A stretch of 64,000 nucleotides of DNA from Bedellia somnulentella. Its lineage: Eukaryota > Arthropoda > Insecta > Lepidoptera > Bedelliidae. The DNA lies in the NCBI GenBank assembly GCA_963576735.1, contig OY755172.1, positions 2,108,001-2,172,000 on the forward strand. The letters run 5' to 3'. Shown here piece after piece: positions 32,656-45,036 of the stretch (position 1 is the first letter of the stretch; the number at the start of each line of letters is the position of its first letter). The notes below the pieces were generated by a model. The model did no database searches. It was not told the origin of the DNA and saw only the letters and a list, made by a program, of their open reading frames with translations. The position numbers were made by a program, and so were the translations under genes.

Positions 32656-32900
32656 TGTAGTGTTGGCTTAGAATAGCACTACCCCATTTCTTTCGGTGGG
32701 TGTACGTAAGAGGCGACTAACGGACTTGGGGCTTTTTAAGGGATTTTTGGGCGATGCGGTTGGAGACCCATCACCAACAACCTTTATTCTACCATCTTTT
32801 CCCCACTCAACTTCCAAAAGTGGCTGAGGAATTTCTAATTTCTCAGCTCTGGCTACCCCTTTTAGGGATTTATAGCCGTGAGTATATGTATGTATGTAAG
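32656..32900 (+). repeat. SINE-A copy
   Basis: Full-length sense copy from GATGTAGTGTTGGCTTAG to CCGTGAGTATATGTATGTATG. Very close to the copy at 21744-21991. Confidence 0.9.
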
Positions 32901-35452
32901 TACAGCTATCATATGAAATTTGACATTTGGAATCTTTATCTGTTATTTGAGAACTTTACATGAACTTAAATTAAAAGACAATTAATACATAAACTAACTT
33001 CAAAATTTTATCTAGGGAAAAGTGTCCTTGACCACCTTCTAATGTTATATTACAAAGAGCTTAAGTCCCAAAGACAAAGCCAAAGCCGAGCCTCGAATTA
33101 TTGAATAAAAAAGTACAAATTTGGTGAAATAATGGATCACTTTTATGGGGTTTTAAGCCTAAATATTGCACTTTAAATCCTGTTAATCTTCTAGTCATAC
33201 CCACAAGAGATGAGGTATTATTTTATCTAGCATAACATAAAAAGACTGCATTTAGGGCCGATTTTACAACTGAGAATTCAACGATAAAAGCATCTCAAAC
33301 CGTACATAATTACGAACTTAGCAAAATCACGTTTCTGAATTGACCAAATATTGTAATTTAATCATAAATTAATATGTGATAGGTAACCTTTTCGAATAAA
33401 AATGCAATAATAGTAATACCTTTTGAAACTGAAAATGACCTAAGAAAGATGCTGAACCTGACCAATCCATAAATACTACTTATTTCTTAAAGGTGTAACT
33501 TAATTACTTATGATTATGTCACAGCACGGATGTCGTGGCACCTAATAAACTCAAGGTTAATAAACTTTGCCTTTAATATATATAGTTATTATATCGGCCA
33601 TTGATAAAATTTACTTCACAGGCAATTTTACCACGACATTTTACATTGCAAAAACTGATAATAAAAGCATCATAAATAACATTTCTTGAGACAGGTAAAT
33701 GTGACCAAAATCCAAGAGAAATAAAAACTGCGATAAAAACTTGAATTTAACGTCTCAAGTCTTGATGCTGGATTCACCGAATAGAAATCAGTTTTTAATT
33801 CCACAATACTGAAAACAACAATCATGAATACTATAAACTAAAATCTTATACCGTCGAATGATATCATAGAATAATTAATCCTACAGAACGAACACAAGCA
33901 TTAACAGCGGATGAATGCCATATATTGCAAATAAAAAAACCTGCGCAGCTTATTTTGGTATTTTGTTAGAAACACCGGATTCCGGTGCTCATGATGATGT
34001 CACCATTATTCTGGGCGTCACACTTGAGTTGCGGTCGACCTCGCTGCCACGCACCACCAAGACAACTTTGTCCTCGCATGGGTAACACAACACAAATATG
34101 CTAATAAATAAGTAATACGAAATATTTGGTTTTCTGATTTTCGGCTATTTCATTCCGATGACTTACAGATTATAGATAGATATATTTTCATAGAAGGAAA
34201 CTTAATGTTTCAGGTCTAAAATAGGAAAACTAAGATGCCAAAAAGTTCTTTAAAAAGACTTAAGAGATGTTAAAAAGAACTTCCTTTCTTATTTTTGCGA
34301 CCAAATTAATAAAGCAAAAAAAATTAAAATTACTTAAGTAGAAACTTAGATTTAGAAGTGAAATAATAATATAAAAGATAGATTGGTAAGATGACTGGGT
34401 AAAAAAGTATTTGCTAAATTAATTGATCCATTAATACTTCTAAAGTATTAAAACATTATCAGCGTTATACATTTAGCCTTATCGAAATAAGGCATAATTG
34501 GTTTATTTGTGAGTTGTTTAATAGTCCGGTCAATAATATTAATCTCCAGGGAGATGTAAATGGCTTCAGAGGCCTATTGCATAAGACAGTATGCCTTTTC
34601 TAATAGAGAGCATTTGTAAGCCGGAGCACATACGATAGATTTTCTTTCTTGTCAGTATTTCGCTAAAACTATTCTGTAATACGATACGATTGATTGAGCA
34701 ATATTTAAAAATATATTTACGATCGAAATTATGTATGTACACATATTTCGTATTACAAATTTTATGTTAGGTATCCTGCTAGGGCTTTGAGATTTGTGTT
34801 ATAAACTGTATTTGAATAATTAATGATGGGCTATGTGGATTAAACTCGAGTGGATTAGGTCGATTAATAACATAATATATTGAAAGCATTGTCATCTAAC
34901 GTATATATTCAAGGAGAGTTAGATGGTGCTGAGAAGTATAAAATTGCCCTCATATTAACATTAAACAGAACACGGAATATTCTTCCAAGCTGACGTAAAG
35001 CGATGTAAAAATTTAATAAATTACAAACCATTGTATATCTATATTTATATTTAATACCTGTATGTTTTGTATTTGCCGCCAGCCCAATTTGTTTGGCTAG
35101 GTTGAGAGTGAGTCAAAAGCCTAGTGAATGAAGGTAGATAATGTTTTTGATTGAATGAGTGTTCTGTTCTCTCTCACTGACAGCTTTTTGACAGCGTAAC
35201 TTGCAGCTGTTTTTCTGTCAAGTCCAATAATGGTGATACACGTCAGTGTTGTTTTTCAAAATCTGTAACATTATTTCACAGTGAAAATGTATATAAAATA
35301 ACGTAATCTACTAAGTAGCGGAAACAAAAAACTGATATATCGGTATAAGACTCACATTCAATGAAATTATTTGATAATCGTCTTTTTGCAAGGTATTTTC
35401 GCGAGCCGCTTCTTGCGTTGTAATTATCGATTATTTTTAGGTAGTATTTTCA
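32901..35452. other. AT-rich intergenic DNA upstream of Creld
   Basis: No gene recognised. A GC-richer patch at 33985-34085 is unassigned. The last 300 bp (two TGACAG motifs near 35180-35200) probably include the Creld promoter. TTATTTTTAG|GTAG just before the Creld ATG could be a splice acceptor for a leader exon. Confidence 0.4.
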
Positions 35453-38047
35453 ATGAAAAGTTCTTTGAAAATGGAGAAGGTGATTACAGCTCTATTATTC
35501 ATTGCACCTGCGATCCTCTGTGATTTTGGCTCGCCTTCGATTAATCCAGAAATCTTGACGCAGCTCAACAATATCGGTGAATGTCGGTCGTGTAAAATAT
35601 TTATAGAATCTTTTAAAAAAGGGTTGGAGAGGACAGCTCGTGGCAAATACGAGGGCGGTGATGCCGCGTGGGAAGAAGAGAAGTTGAAAAAGTCATACAA
35701 GCGAAGTGAAATGAGATTAGTGGATATTCACGAGAATATTTGTAAAGAGCAAACCTATGCAGCTCAATGTCATTATACGGCAGAGAAAGCTGAGGAATAT
35801 ATTGAAGAATGGTGGTCTCAAGACGCTGATGAATCTACGGATTTGTTCTCATACATCTGCATTGAAAAATTAAAAGTATGCTGTCCTCCACATCATTTTG
35901 GTGTTGATTGTCGTCCATGCCCAGGTGACCATAGTAATCTGTGTAATAAAAAAGGCAAATGTAGAGGAGATGGTACTCGCAAAGGAAATGGCATCTGTAT
36001 GTGTGATAAGGGTTATGTCGGAGATAACTGTGAGCGGTGTGATATAGATTACTATGAAACAAATGAAAATGGCACAACTATGTGCTTACCCTGCCATAGT
36101 TTTTGTTTAGGTGGATGTACAGATGGAACCCAAAAAGGATGCTTAGCTTGTAAAACTGGATTCACTCTGGAGCCTAATGAAGGTTGCCAAGATATAAATG
36201 AGTGTGATGATATATTTAGATGTACAAGAGAACAATTCTGCATGAACTCACTTGGTTCATACACTTGTGTGGCTTGCGATAAGTCTTGCAGAGGCTGTTA
36301 TGGTGATGGGCCTGACATGTGCCGAAAATGTGCAAATGGATTTTCCAAGAAAGGGGAGCTTTGCATTGCTCTTAGAGAGAATGAAGATACATCTGATAAC
36401 TTAACTACTGCAAGGTATGTGTCACTCAATTTGCTTTGGTATATATAGATGGAGGTATTGGACTCCTTCCTGATGAACACACAGCATTCAGGCCAAAACT
36501 CTTGATAGGTACTCTTGGAACCTTACAAAATCTGGGATGTTTTATGTGATGACAATGACTATGATGATATTATACATCATATTTGCGTTTTGGGCTATTG
36601 GCCATCATCGCAAGAAAGAACAGCCAGTGCTTTAGATTTAATCTTATTTGCTTATAGTTTGTGTCTTGACATATTTCAACATATTTTGTAGATGCAAATA
36701 GTCATTAAGGCAATTGCTAACTGGACAACTTTTAAACCTTTTAAATTCTGACATGATACTATATCAGCAATTAATTAATATTTTCTGTATGCAGATTACT
36801 ATTAAATCTACCACAGTTTGAGGTCCCTTATAAAATACAGGAATAAGTTTAGGTCAATTTGCTTTAGTGCTGTAATTAATATTACTTAGTTGTGGGTTTC
36901 TGTCAGATCCAGTCCATAGCAATTATGTCACTTGCTATTCTGAACTGACATTTAGACATTGCCATGTAGTGCCGGCTTAGAATGTCCCTACCTCTTCCTA
37001 CCCACAGGTGCCGTAAGAGGTGACTACCACGTACAATGGTCCGCCATGTTGGGCTCAGTGCGGAAACCCGTGGCGTTTACCGCCCGTCTAATAATAATAA
37101 TAATAATAATAAAGAGGTGACTAAGGGTATAGGGCTTTTTTAAGTGGATTTAGGGCAATGCTTTAATTCTACCATCATCTCCCTGATCAACTTCCAAATG
37201 TGGCTGAGGAGTTTTTATCTCTGATGTTGTGGCTACCCCTTTATGGGATTTATGACCGTGAGTAAATGCATGTATGCTATTCCGAGCTGACATTACACAT
37301 TGCAATTTACAATAAACATAAAAGTGTGCAACTGATAGCTGACACTTAGTTTGATTAAACATAAAACAATTACATGTAAGGTTTTGTTTTATTACAGGAA
37401 TGAAGAGTTATGAGAATTTATTGACAAGAGGTTTTTTTTGTTACTGGGTAATTGTTTTTTTTTATAGGGTAACTTGGGCTGCTTTTATTGTACATGTTTC
37501 ATATTTATTATCATATATTCTCATGTATGATTGTATTGCTTTTATTCTATAATTTTTTATTGTATTATTGTCTTTTAAGACTGCTCTTAAATATTTTGAA
37601 TCACTATTTTATCATAAAGTAATAATGTAGTAAAAAATCATCCGTGCAAAATATAAATATAACTTCTCTTTCTTAAGGCATATTTAGCAGAAACTATAAT
37701 GAAGATTTAGAAGTTCTTTGTTGTACTTTTCGTAATTAACAATTATTTATATTTATTTATTTTTATATATACGTTTTACAGCTTTTCATTTAAATGGTGT
37801 CGGGAGCAAGTATGCTAAAAATGCTTAATCAAACTTATAATTTGTTTTCAATTCCAGGTACATGACCTATGTGGGTCTATTAACTGCAACCGGTATTTTG
37901 CTACAAAAATCTAGCTTTCTTGGTGGTCTCGTCGGCACTATGGTAGTCTCTTACATATTTAGCGCTGAATATTACTGTATGATTAATGGGCACACAGGAT
38001 TAATAGATTTAAAACAATATGATTTAATGAGAATCCTTCGAACTTGA
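35453..38047 (+). CDS. Creld: CRELD-family cysteine-rich EGF-like membrane protein
   Basis: Two coding exons, 35453-36414 and 37858-38047 (TGA), joined in phase within an Arg codon, give 383 residues. A hydrophobic signal sequence covers residues 7-23 (start at residue 1 or Met7). Next comes the CRELD/canopy-type N-terminal domain with CRSC (44-47), a WEEE patch and CCPPHHFG. It is followed by a laminin-like EGF repeat (CMCDKGYVGDNC), furin-like cysteine repeats, and a calcium-binding EGF motif DINECDD...GSYTC (about 246-272). The second exon encodes two hydrophobic helices (about 323-360) and a short tail, the CRELD1-type membrane end. Family members sit in the ER and secretory pathway, with roles in protein folding and calcineurin signalling in other animals; the role here is inferred. 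The 1.4-kb intron holds a SINE-A with a nested LINE tail. Confidence 0.93.
36960..37274 (+). repeat. SINE-A copy split by a nested retroposon
   Basis: 5' part from TGCCATGTAGTGCCGGCTTAG to GTAAGAGGTGACTA, and 3' part from GAGGTGACTAAGGGTATAGG to GACCGTGAGTAAATGCATG. The insertion between them is described separately. In the Creld intron. Confidence 0.85.
37027..37111 (+). mobile_element. 5'-truncated LINE with TAA-repeat tail, nested in SINE-A
   Basis: An 85-bp insertion (CCGCCATGTTGGGCTCAGTG ... CCGCCCGTC) ends in a (TAA)n tail. It is flanked by perfect 12-bp repeats AAGAGGTGACTA (37015-37026 and 37112-37123). The TAA tail suggests a LINE of I/Dong-like habit. The LINE family itself is not identifiable from so short a piece. 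Confidence 0.85.
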
Positions 38048-39149
38048 ACATTTTATCCATAAAAACATTACCCCTTTTTACATGTAGTCTGTTTGAAATT
38101 AAAATTTTGTTTGTTCTTAAATTTAAAGAATGTTTAAAAATCAAACTATTGAGGAATCAAGTTATGTATGTTTCATGGTATATTTGCTATATTTAAATAT
38201 TATACTAGTTTTTTTAAATAATATCTAAATCTTGTTTTTTCTTTTTAAATCTTTTTTAAACTATTGATGGAAGGATACATAATGGTTTAGTTTTGGACGA
38301 TTTGCATAAACCGACTATAATGTGTAAGTCCTAAGTTTTTTGGGAAACAATAGCTTCCTCCTCAAACTCTGCTAAGGGGTAAACAGGAAATTTTAAGCTC
38401 TATTAAGTGTATAGTTGCGTGTTATTTTAGCAATCAATGAAATTTTTAAAAAGCCTGATATTGATCAGTCTATAGCCTCTAAGACTACTTGATATGCTAA
38501 GATTATTGAATGTGGTAGTGTTATTTTATTTATTGAGTTTATTGTACAAAAAGTGATTAGTTTTAAATATTTTATAAGTATAGTAGGGTAAAATTAAAAC
38601 GGCTCAAATCTAATTTAAGTGAGGTGGGGTGTTGACGACCTTAATTGTACCAATATTGTTGTGGATTTCACTGTTTGTTAAGAAAACAGAAAGTGACAGC
38701 AGCATTGGAAAAATATGGTCGAAATGAGACGAAGCAACTCTAAAACTTCCCACGTAGCAATTGTAGTTGTTTTTTGAGTTGATCTTGTCATTAACCTTGG
38801 TAGCGAAGCAGGCTCAAAGAATTTGGCATAGCATGTTGGTGTATAGAATGGTTTTCTATATTTTAATTCACACCAAATAATTTTAAATTTTCTATAAATG
38901 TATAATTACAACTTATTATGATCGGTTGAAACTATGAGGTACAAAAAAATTATTAAAATGCAATATTATGTAAGTATTTAATACTCTATTGCTATGCTAT
39001 GATATCTTGTCGTTGGATTTTGTAACGCGCCGTTTTCACTGATTATTTCTACCAAACAGTAAAGTGTAAGCCCAGTGAGAAATATACTATAAAATAAATT
39101 GATACCTTTGGAATTTGTTTCGTTTTATTTTAACTTATATGCATAGCTT
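38048..39149. other. Creld 3' UTR and AT-rich flank
   Basis: No other gene. AATAAA at 39093-39098 is a possible distal polyadenylation signal. Confidence 0.45.
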
Positions 39150-39253
39150 TGCTTACCACTTTTATCCCATGAAGGAGCCAGAGGTTCGGAATTACAAATT
39201 GTTCAGCAACTTTAGATGTTGAGAGGGGAAAACTATGATCAAGTCAAATAAAC
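39150..39253 (-). repeat. Decayed SINE-A fragment
   Basis: AGGAGCCAGAGG, AATTGTTCAGCAACTTTAG and GAGGGGAAAACTATG follow the antisense consensus with many changes. Confidence 0.5.
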
Positions 39254-39308
39254 GTTAGTTAACTTAAATGTTAATTTTTAACCGTAGCCAAGATAATAAT
39301 ATACTGAA

Positions 39309-39703
39309 ACTTAACTATACTCACGCCCATTATTCCCATTGTGGTAGGCAGAGACTATCGATCGACACTTCGCACGATTTTGACAAACCTTTCTTACTTC
39401 CCTTACATTCATTAATCTCCTCATACACACTCTTATTCTTCTCACTTCAGACTTACGCCTTTATAAGAACGTTTTCCATCTAGTCTAGAAACGATTTGCT
39501 AGGCCGTCCTCTACTAACAATACCATCCACATAGGCGCTGTATATCTCTTTCGCTACTTTATTTTCATCCATCCCCTCTATGTGCCTAAACCACCTTTAC
39601 ATTCCTTTTTCTATCTGGCACACTACGTCATCATTCAAACCTTCAACAATCAAACTATTTCTCACTTTGTTACACAACCTAATATAACATATATTTCTGA
39701 GGA
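39309..39703 (-). mobile_element. LINE-B 3' end
   Basis: Antisense copy homologous to 27025-27475 over almost its full length (TATACTCACGCCC, GGTAGGCAGAGACTATCG, CCTCTATGTGCC). It is more diverged and its frame is broken. Confidence 0.8.
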
Positions 39704-40283
39704 ATCTCATTTACTGAAAATACACCACATATCGGCAATCGCTTTGTATGACGCCAACAGAATAAGATGAATAAATGCTCTTAGAAAATGACACAACACG
39801 GCTTAAGTATGCCTCAATAGTTTTAGGTTAGGTTAATTTAAAAATTACTCTAAATACATTATAATGCACTATCTTCTGGGTAAAGTAAAGCCTAGTTACG
39901 AGAGTACATAATTTTAATTTCGAATGTAAAAGAGGCTTTTTATGCAAAGTCCTCATTCTCTTTCAGGATATTGGAGCGGAAAGTTGTAGTAGCTATTAAG
40001 TCTCGCAATTATCAGGGCGTGAAGATATAGGCGTTGTCTTAAATCTTTTAATTTAGAACTCACTGAGATTTAATAGTAGTTTAGTAGAACTGATGTGATG
40101 AAGTGATTGGTACGGTAAAAAATACTGATTCAGTAATATCTTTTAACATCACGTGAAATACTATCACTCTTAGCGAAGCTTTCATATTATTATTAACTTT
40201 TGACGCGATAACAACAAGCTTTTTCAAAGCCACTATAGGTGGGAGTAAGTTATTATGAAACTTATGGATTTCTCAAACTCAAA
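39704..40283. other. AT-rich intergenic DNA
   Basis: Nothing supported. Confidence 0.5.
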
Positions 40284-40553
40284 CAAAAACGCAGTATATC
40301 CCCGAAGGGGTTGGCAGTACAAATACTTCTGACCTTCACGTGACATTGTCACCTAGTGTTCAGTCAGAGTACCCACACGTTTGGCTTGGATAGTATACTC
40401 ACACGATAATACACTGTCACATGTCTAAGTACAACTTATGTCAACTTATACCATGTCTTTACAAAAGATAATATGGTGTAGGCTCGATCCGGGATTTGAA
40501 CCCTTACCGTCTGCACGATATGCGGTGTTCTACCTGCTAAGCTATGACGGCTG
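40284..40553 (-). mobile_element. SINE-C copy
   Basis: Minus strand: tRNA-like head with CATAGCTTAGCAGGTAGAAC (A box) and GGGTTCAAATCCCGGATCGA (B box), body shortened relative to 3858-4213, then the AACCCCTTCGGGGAT hairpin. The 3' end after the hairpin is lost or mutated. Confidence 0.85.
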
Positions 40554-40699
40554 CCTGATTGATTTATAGAAGTATTATTTTAAAGTGCAACTAATTTACA
40601 ATTTTACTTAATACCATCAAGGTCATGAAATCCTTTTAGGCAATATTAAATTACATTTTTCAAAGGCACCCTGATCCTATATGTAACGACTAAACTTAA
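40554..40699. other. Short AT-rich spacer
   Basis: Nothing recognised between SINE-C and the LINE tail. Confidence 0.4.
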
Positions 40700-41399
40700 A
40701 TACATTATAGAAGAAGAAAAGAAAAAGAAGAAAAAACGTTTATTTGCTGTCAGTCGCACATGAACATGTAAATATTTTTACAAAATAAATAAAGGTAAAA
40801 AAAAACATTTAACAATAAAAACAGTGTTCATCTCACATAATGCGCGAAAACAACAAAATGGCGTCTGACTCAGCGTTGTCGTTGTGAGTTTTACCTCACA
40901 ACACTGATTTTCAGTCAGCGCCAGACTTGTAGTGACATACGGACCTTACATAAATTTAAATCACTACAACCAATTTATTGTAAAACATAACAAAAAAAAA
41001 ATAATAAAAAAAAAATAAATTGATCAGTGCTAAAATGTGCTGATTACATAAATACAATAATAAGTGATAAATATAAAAGTATAAAAATAAGATATTTTAG
41101 TACTTACATACTGATTAAGAATACAAATCATATATAGCAAATCAATAATAACTTAAATAACAAATACGTTCGTTATATATCTGTACACAAAAATACAACT
41201 TATAATATGAATTAGTAGGTATATTTATACTTAATACATGTATACTATACAATTAAAATAATTAATGAAAAGAAAACAACATAAACTACTTACAATAACA
41301 GTTGCAGGAAATAGATTGTTTAAATTAAATAATACATATTTAAAAATAATATGAATATTATTAATGCATATAGAAAATAGACAGGACAGGAACGGACAT

Positions 41400-43445
41400 T
41401 TAGAGAGGCGGATTTTGTTGAGCAAGTAGGTATACTTTTAGCTTACGCTTAAAGGTACCTTTACTTGTCACTTCACGGATTGGGGGAGGGAGATCATTCC
41501 AACATTTGGACGCTGCAAATTTAAAAGAGCCTCGAAATGCCGCTGTTCTGTGTTTCGGCAGGATTGCTCTTGTTTTGTACTGATATTTCATAGATGACCA
41601 TTTTATTTTATTATACAAATATGCTGGTGATTCCAGTCTGACAACACCAAACATCATTGTCGCAAGGTGTAGCCATCTACGAGCCTGCATATTAAGTAGT
41701 TTTGCATCGTTCAAATGTGGAGTGATGTGGGAACGTGGTGGGACATGAAAGCAATAACGTGCACATGCGTTTTGCACACGCTGTATCAGCCTCTGTGTAC
41801 GACCAAGTATGCAACTGCCATAAACCACATCACCGTAATTTAACCTTGACAATATCAGCGATTCGCAAAGGTGAACACGCAAATCCACACTCAGATAATC
41901 ACGAATATTGTAAAGTACTTTGAGACGGTAAAAACAATTGCTAACCACCGCCTGGATGTGGTTTTCGAACTTAAGTTCCCCATCCATTAACAGACCAAGG
42001 TTTCGCGCTTCTTCCACCCTCTCCAGTTACATCCTTGTTCGCGAGAGCTCCCAACGTATTACGTATTTGTGTTTTGTTTCCAAGTACCATGAACTTTGAC
42101 TTATCAGGGTTTAAAATAAGGCAATTTATCTCGGACCAGGAAACAATTTGATCCAAATATGCGTTTAGTTTGTCAGCAGTGAGGGCACCATCTGTCGGTA
42201 TACCAGAAATGTATAATTGCAAGTGATCGGCGTACATATGGTATTTACAGTGTTCTATATTCTGAACTAGGTCTGCAATATATAGTATGAACAGTAAGGG
42301 GCCCAAAATTGAACCTTGTGGTACACCTCTTTCTAGTTCACTAACCGATGAAGTGTGAGATATACCATCTCTACTACGTATCTCGACAAACTGTGCTCTC
42401 CCCGTCAGATAACTATTAAACCATTGGATCACTGATACATCAAATCCGTAATACGACAACTTGGATAGCAGCAAAGGCTTGCACAAGCAATCGAAAGCTC
42501 TGGAGAAATCCAACAGTGCCAATATTGTACTCTTTCCGTTTTCTAAATCATGGAGTATATTATCAATAACATCAAGGAGGGCTGTCGCTGTTGAATGTCC
42601 CTTGCGGAATCCTGATTGGTATACGGGCAAAATGTTGTTGTTCTCCAGATATTTCGTAAGCTGATCGCATACCACCCTCTCTACTATCTTCGATGCACAT
42701 GGAAGAATACTTATTGCTCGAAGGTCGGAAACTAAGACGGGATTTGGTTTTTTGGGTAATGGTGCAATTCTAGCAATTTTCCATACAGAAGGGAATTTGC
42801 TTGTTGCAATGCTTCTGTTAACAATGCATGTCAGTACGTCAAGAGTAGTCGGAAAAGTAAGTAAAAGCATATCAATGTCAATTTCGTCGATACCCTTTGC
42901 TTTAGTTTTGATCCCAGTCACCAGTCACAACTTGATCCAGTGTAGCTGTGTTAAGAGTAAAGGTAGCAGGTCCATGTCGGTTAAATTCAAAGTATGTCAA
43001 GTCTGAAATGCTTACATCATTACTACCGGGAACTTGACCAAAGTAACGATTTATGTCATCCGGGTCATTGAAGTGTGCAGGTAATTCTATATTCATGTTT
43101 GATACTCTATATAATTTAAAACACCATTGTACATACAACATGTGGCAAATAAATTCTGATTCTGATTCTGATATTCCGTTTGTTTGGAAGAACAGTTCGT
43201 TTGAGATTCTTCCAAAGTGTTCGCGAGTCATCCACACTACTATTGATGACATGTTCATAAAATGCTTTTTTTTCGTTATGGACTGCTGTGATAACTTGAT
43301 GCTTAAGGTCTTTGTAGTATTGTATGCTTGATTCTGTTTTATCTTTTTTTGCCTTAAGATGCGCTTCGTTTCGGAGATGCATCATCAATCTAACATTGTA
43401 AGTTAGCCATGGTTTTGGCGCGTCTTTGACCACAACTGTTTTCAC
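41400..43445 (-). pseudogene. LINE ORF2 (reverse transcriptase), disrupted
   Basis: Frames 43445-43116, 43258-42902, 42921-41971 and 42017-41400 together follow a CR1/jockey-type ORF2: linker (PWLTYNVRLMMHLRN), RT blocks (VYQSGFRKGHSTATALL, LDFSRAFDCL, GVPQGSILGPLLFILYI) and C-terminal domain (SRLNYGDVVYGSC). It is dead for several reasons. A 76-bp insertion sits at 43095-43170. A short tandem duplication TGACTGGTGACTGG near 42915 shifts the frame. Another shift lies near 42010. The YADD box reads YADH, losing a catalytic Asp. Confidence 0.88.
43095..43170 (+). mobile_element. Nested retroposon with TTCTGA-repeat tail
   Basis: A 76-bp insertion inside the LINE ORF, flanked by 6-bp ATATTC repeats (43089-43094 and 43171-43176). 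It ends AATAAA then (TTCTGA)3. It resembles the fragment at 1734-1860 (CATGTGG, CAAATAAA, short-repeat tail), so both may be the same LINE family. Confidence 0.7.
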
Positions 43446-43845
43446 CGGTGCATGTTTGTCAAATAATGCCTTTTAACCTGCCCAAGTTATCGTTATTTAT
43501 GTACTCAATGAAAAGTGTCATAACTTATGAATTATTCAGTGTTATTGTGGCGCTGCCCCATTGCTTTTGTGGATTACCTCTCGCTCGCTGCACATTAAAA
43601 TTACGTTAAGACTCCATTACTACTTTGTCAAAATGACTTTCGTATTCGTCTATGATTTTATAAACTCTGAACTCAAAATTGTTGATAAGTTTGTAATTGA
43701 TTTGAGTACAATTAGTTTGAAGAACTTGATTTGTTATCATAATTTATCAAATAAGGTATTTATTAATCTAGAATTAATCACTTTCACACCATATTTCACT
43801 GTTCTATCAAAAATGAAATAAATATTTTTTACGTATAGGTATTGT

Positions 43846-44078
43846 CGTGTAGTGTCGGCTTAGAATAGCACTACCCCGTTTCTACCGATGGGTGTACGTA
43901 AGAGGCGACTAACGGTATTGGGGCTTTTAAGGGATTTTCCGGCGATGCGGTTGGAGACCCATCACCAACAACCTTTACTCTACCATCCTTTCCCCACTCA
44001 ATTTTCCAAAAGTGGCTGAGGAATTTCTAATTCCTTAGCTCTGGCTACCCCTTCTAGGGCTTTATAGCCGTGAGTATA
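43846..44078 (+). repeat. SINE-A copy
   Basis: Full-length sense copy from TGTCGTGTAGTGTCGGCTTAG to GCCGTGAGTATATGTTATG. Confidence 0.9.
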
Positions 44079-44382
44079 TGTTATGTTATGTTCTGTAGTA
44101 TTATATTTGGCATTGTGGTAGTTTTATTTCATAATTTTATAATATATTGGTATTATATTTTTACTATATGTATGCTTGTGTGACTTTGATGGTACTAATT
44201 TTTCTTTCACATATACTTTCATAACTTTCACATTTAAGCTAGCGTTCCAAAACTTATTTTATAGTCGTTTCTATAGTCGCACAGTCTAATCTATCTCTAG
44301 TTTTATTCGCGGATTTAACAACAACATTTCTAGTTTCCTGTATAGTCCCGGGTTGGTTAGTTTAAACCCATTCCTTCTTCTG

Positions 44383-44520
44383 AGGGCAAGCACGAGCGCT
44401 ATTTTATCGACACGATATCGGTTAGAATGAGATGACAGTATACGATACTAAGTAAGTGCGTAAGAGATGGCTGCTTTATCCCACGCGATAACTCGTTTAA
44501 ACACCGCTCGTGTTTGCCCT
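44383..44520 (+). mobile_element. Small TIR element (MITE)
   Basis: 138 bp with 16-bp terminal inverted repeats AGGGCAAGCACGAGCG and CGCTCGTGTTTGCCCT (one mismatch), flanked by TCTG on both sides (44379-44382, 44521-44524). No coding capacity. A related, inverted and partly deleted copy lies at 52512-52620. Superfamily unknown. Confidence 0.7.
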
Positions 44521-44534
44521 TCTGGGGTTCATAC

Positions 44535-45020
44535 TGTTACGTACCGGGTTCTTAATTTGATAAATACCAGTCACACTTTCGTGCAATAAGGTGTAATTAT
44601 ATTTATTGACCAATAACGCACTTTACACAACACAACAAACACTATCGATAATTAACTATCGATACTCGCACTAATTAACAACACTAATTTACTCCGTTAT
44701 AGTAACACTGTCCACACCGTTAAGCTTATTTCCGTAATCCGTATATCACTGCACTGTCGTATTTAATTTCTTCGCTCTAGTATTTCGCTTGTTCTCGCTT
44801 TAGTTCTTCGCACTCGAATCACTCCGTAGCACGCGTCGCTCTTTATATATGCCAAATCTCAAATACGCGAATATTACAGAAAGTTCTAGTACCACATTCT
44901 CGAAAAGTCGATATTCGAGAAACATCTAGTAATTCCTTTACTTATTAGAATACTAGTAACGCCATCTGTTATCTAGTAGTGGCAAATCCTATCTCCTACT
45001 TGCGAACAGATGTCGTAACA
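44535..45020 (-). repeat. 3' LTR of the full-length copy
   Basis: 486 bp. The plus strand begins TGTTACGTACC and ends TGTCGTAACA. It looks identical to 49913-50398. Confidence 0.95.
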
Positions 45021-45036
45021 TTACCCCCTCCTTACA

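Larger units (their letters stand above)
40700..43530 (-). mobile_element. CR1/jockey-group LINE, 5'-truncated and inactive
   Basis: Coding remnants run from about 43490 to 41400 on the minus strand, followed by an AT-rich 3' UTR. A likely end lies near 40740-40700, where AATAAACG is followed by a TTCTTCTTTTTC-type tail. Most of the endonuclease is missing. The 5' limit near 43530 is where homology to the expected linker region fades. The boundaries are approximate. Confidence 0.75.

Noticed and set aside
33985..34085. GC-richer patch as a coding exon
   Set aside because: Stops in the protein-like frames and no consistent splice sites; left unassigned.
35437..35700. Minus-strand frame over the Creld start
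   Set aside because: Antisense to a well supported signal peptide and cysteine-rich exon.
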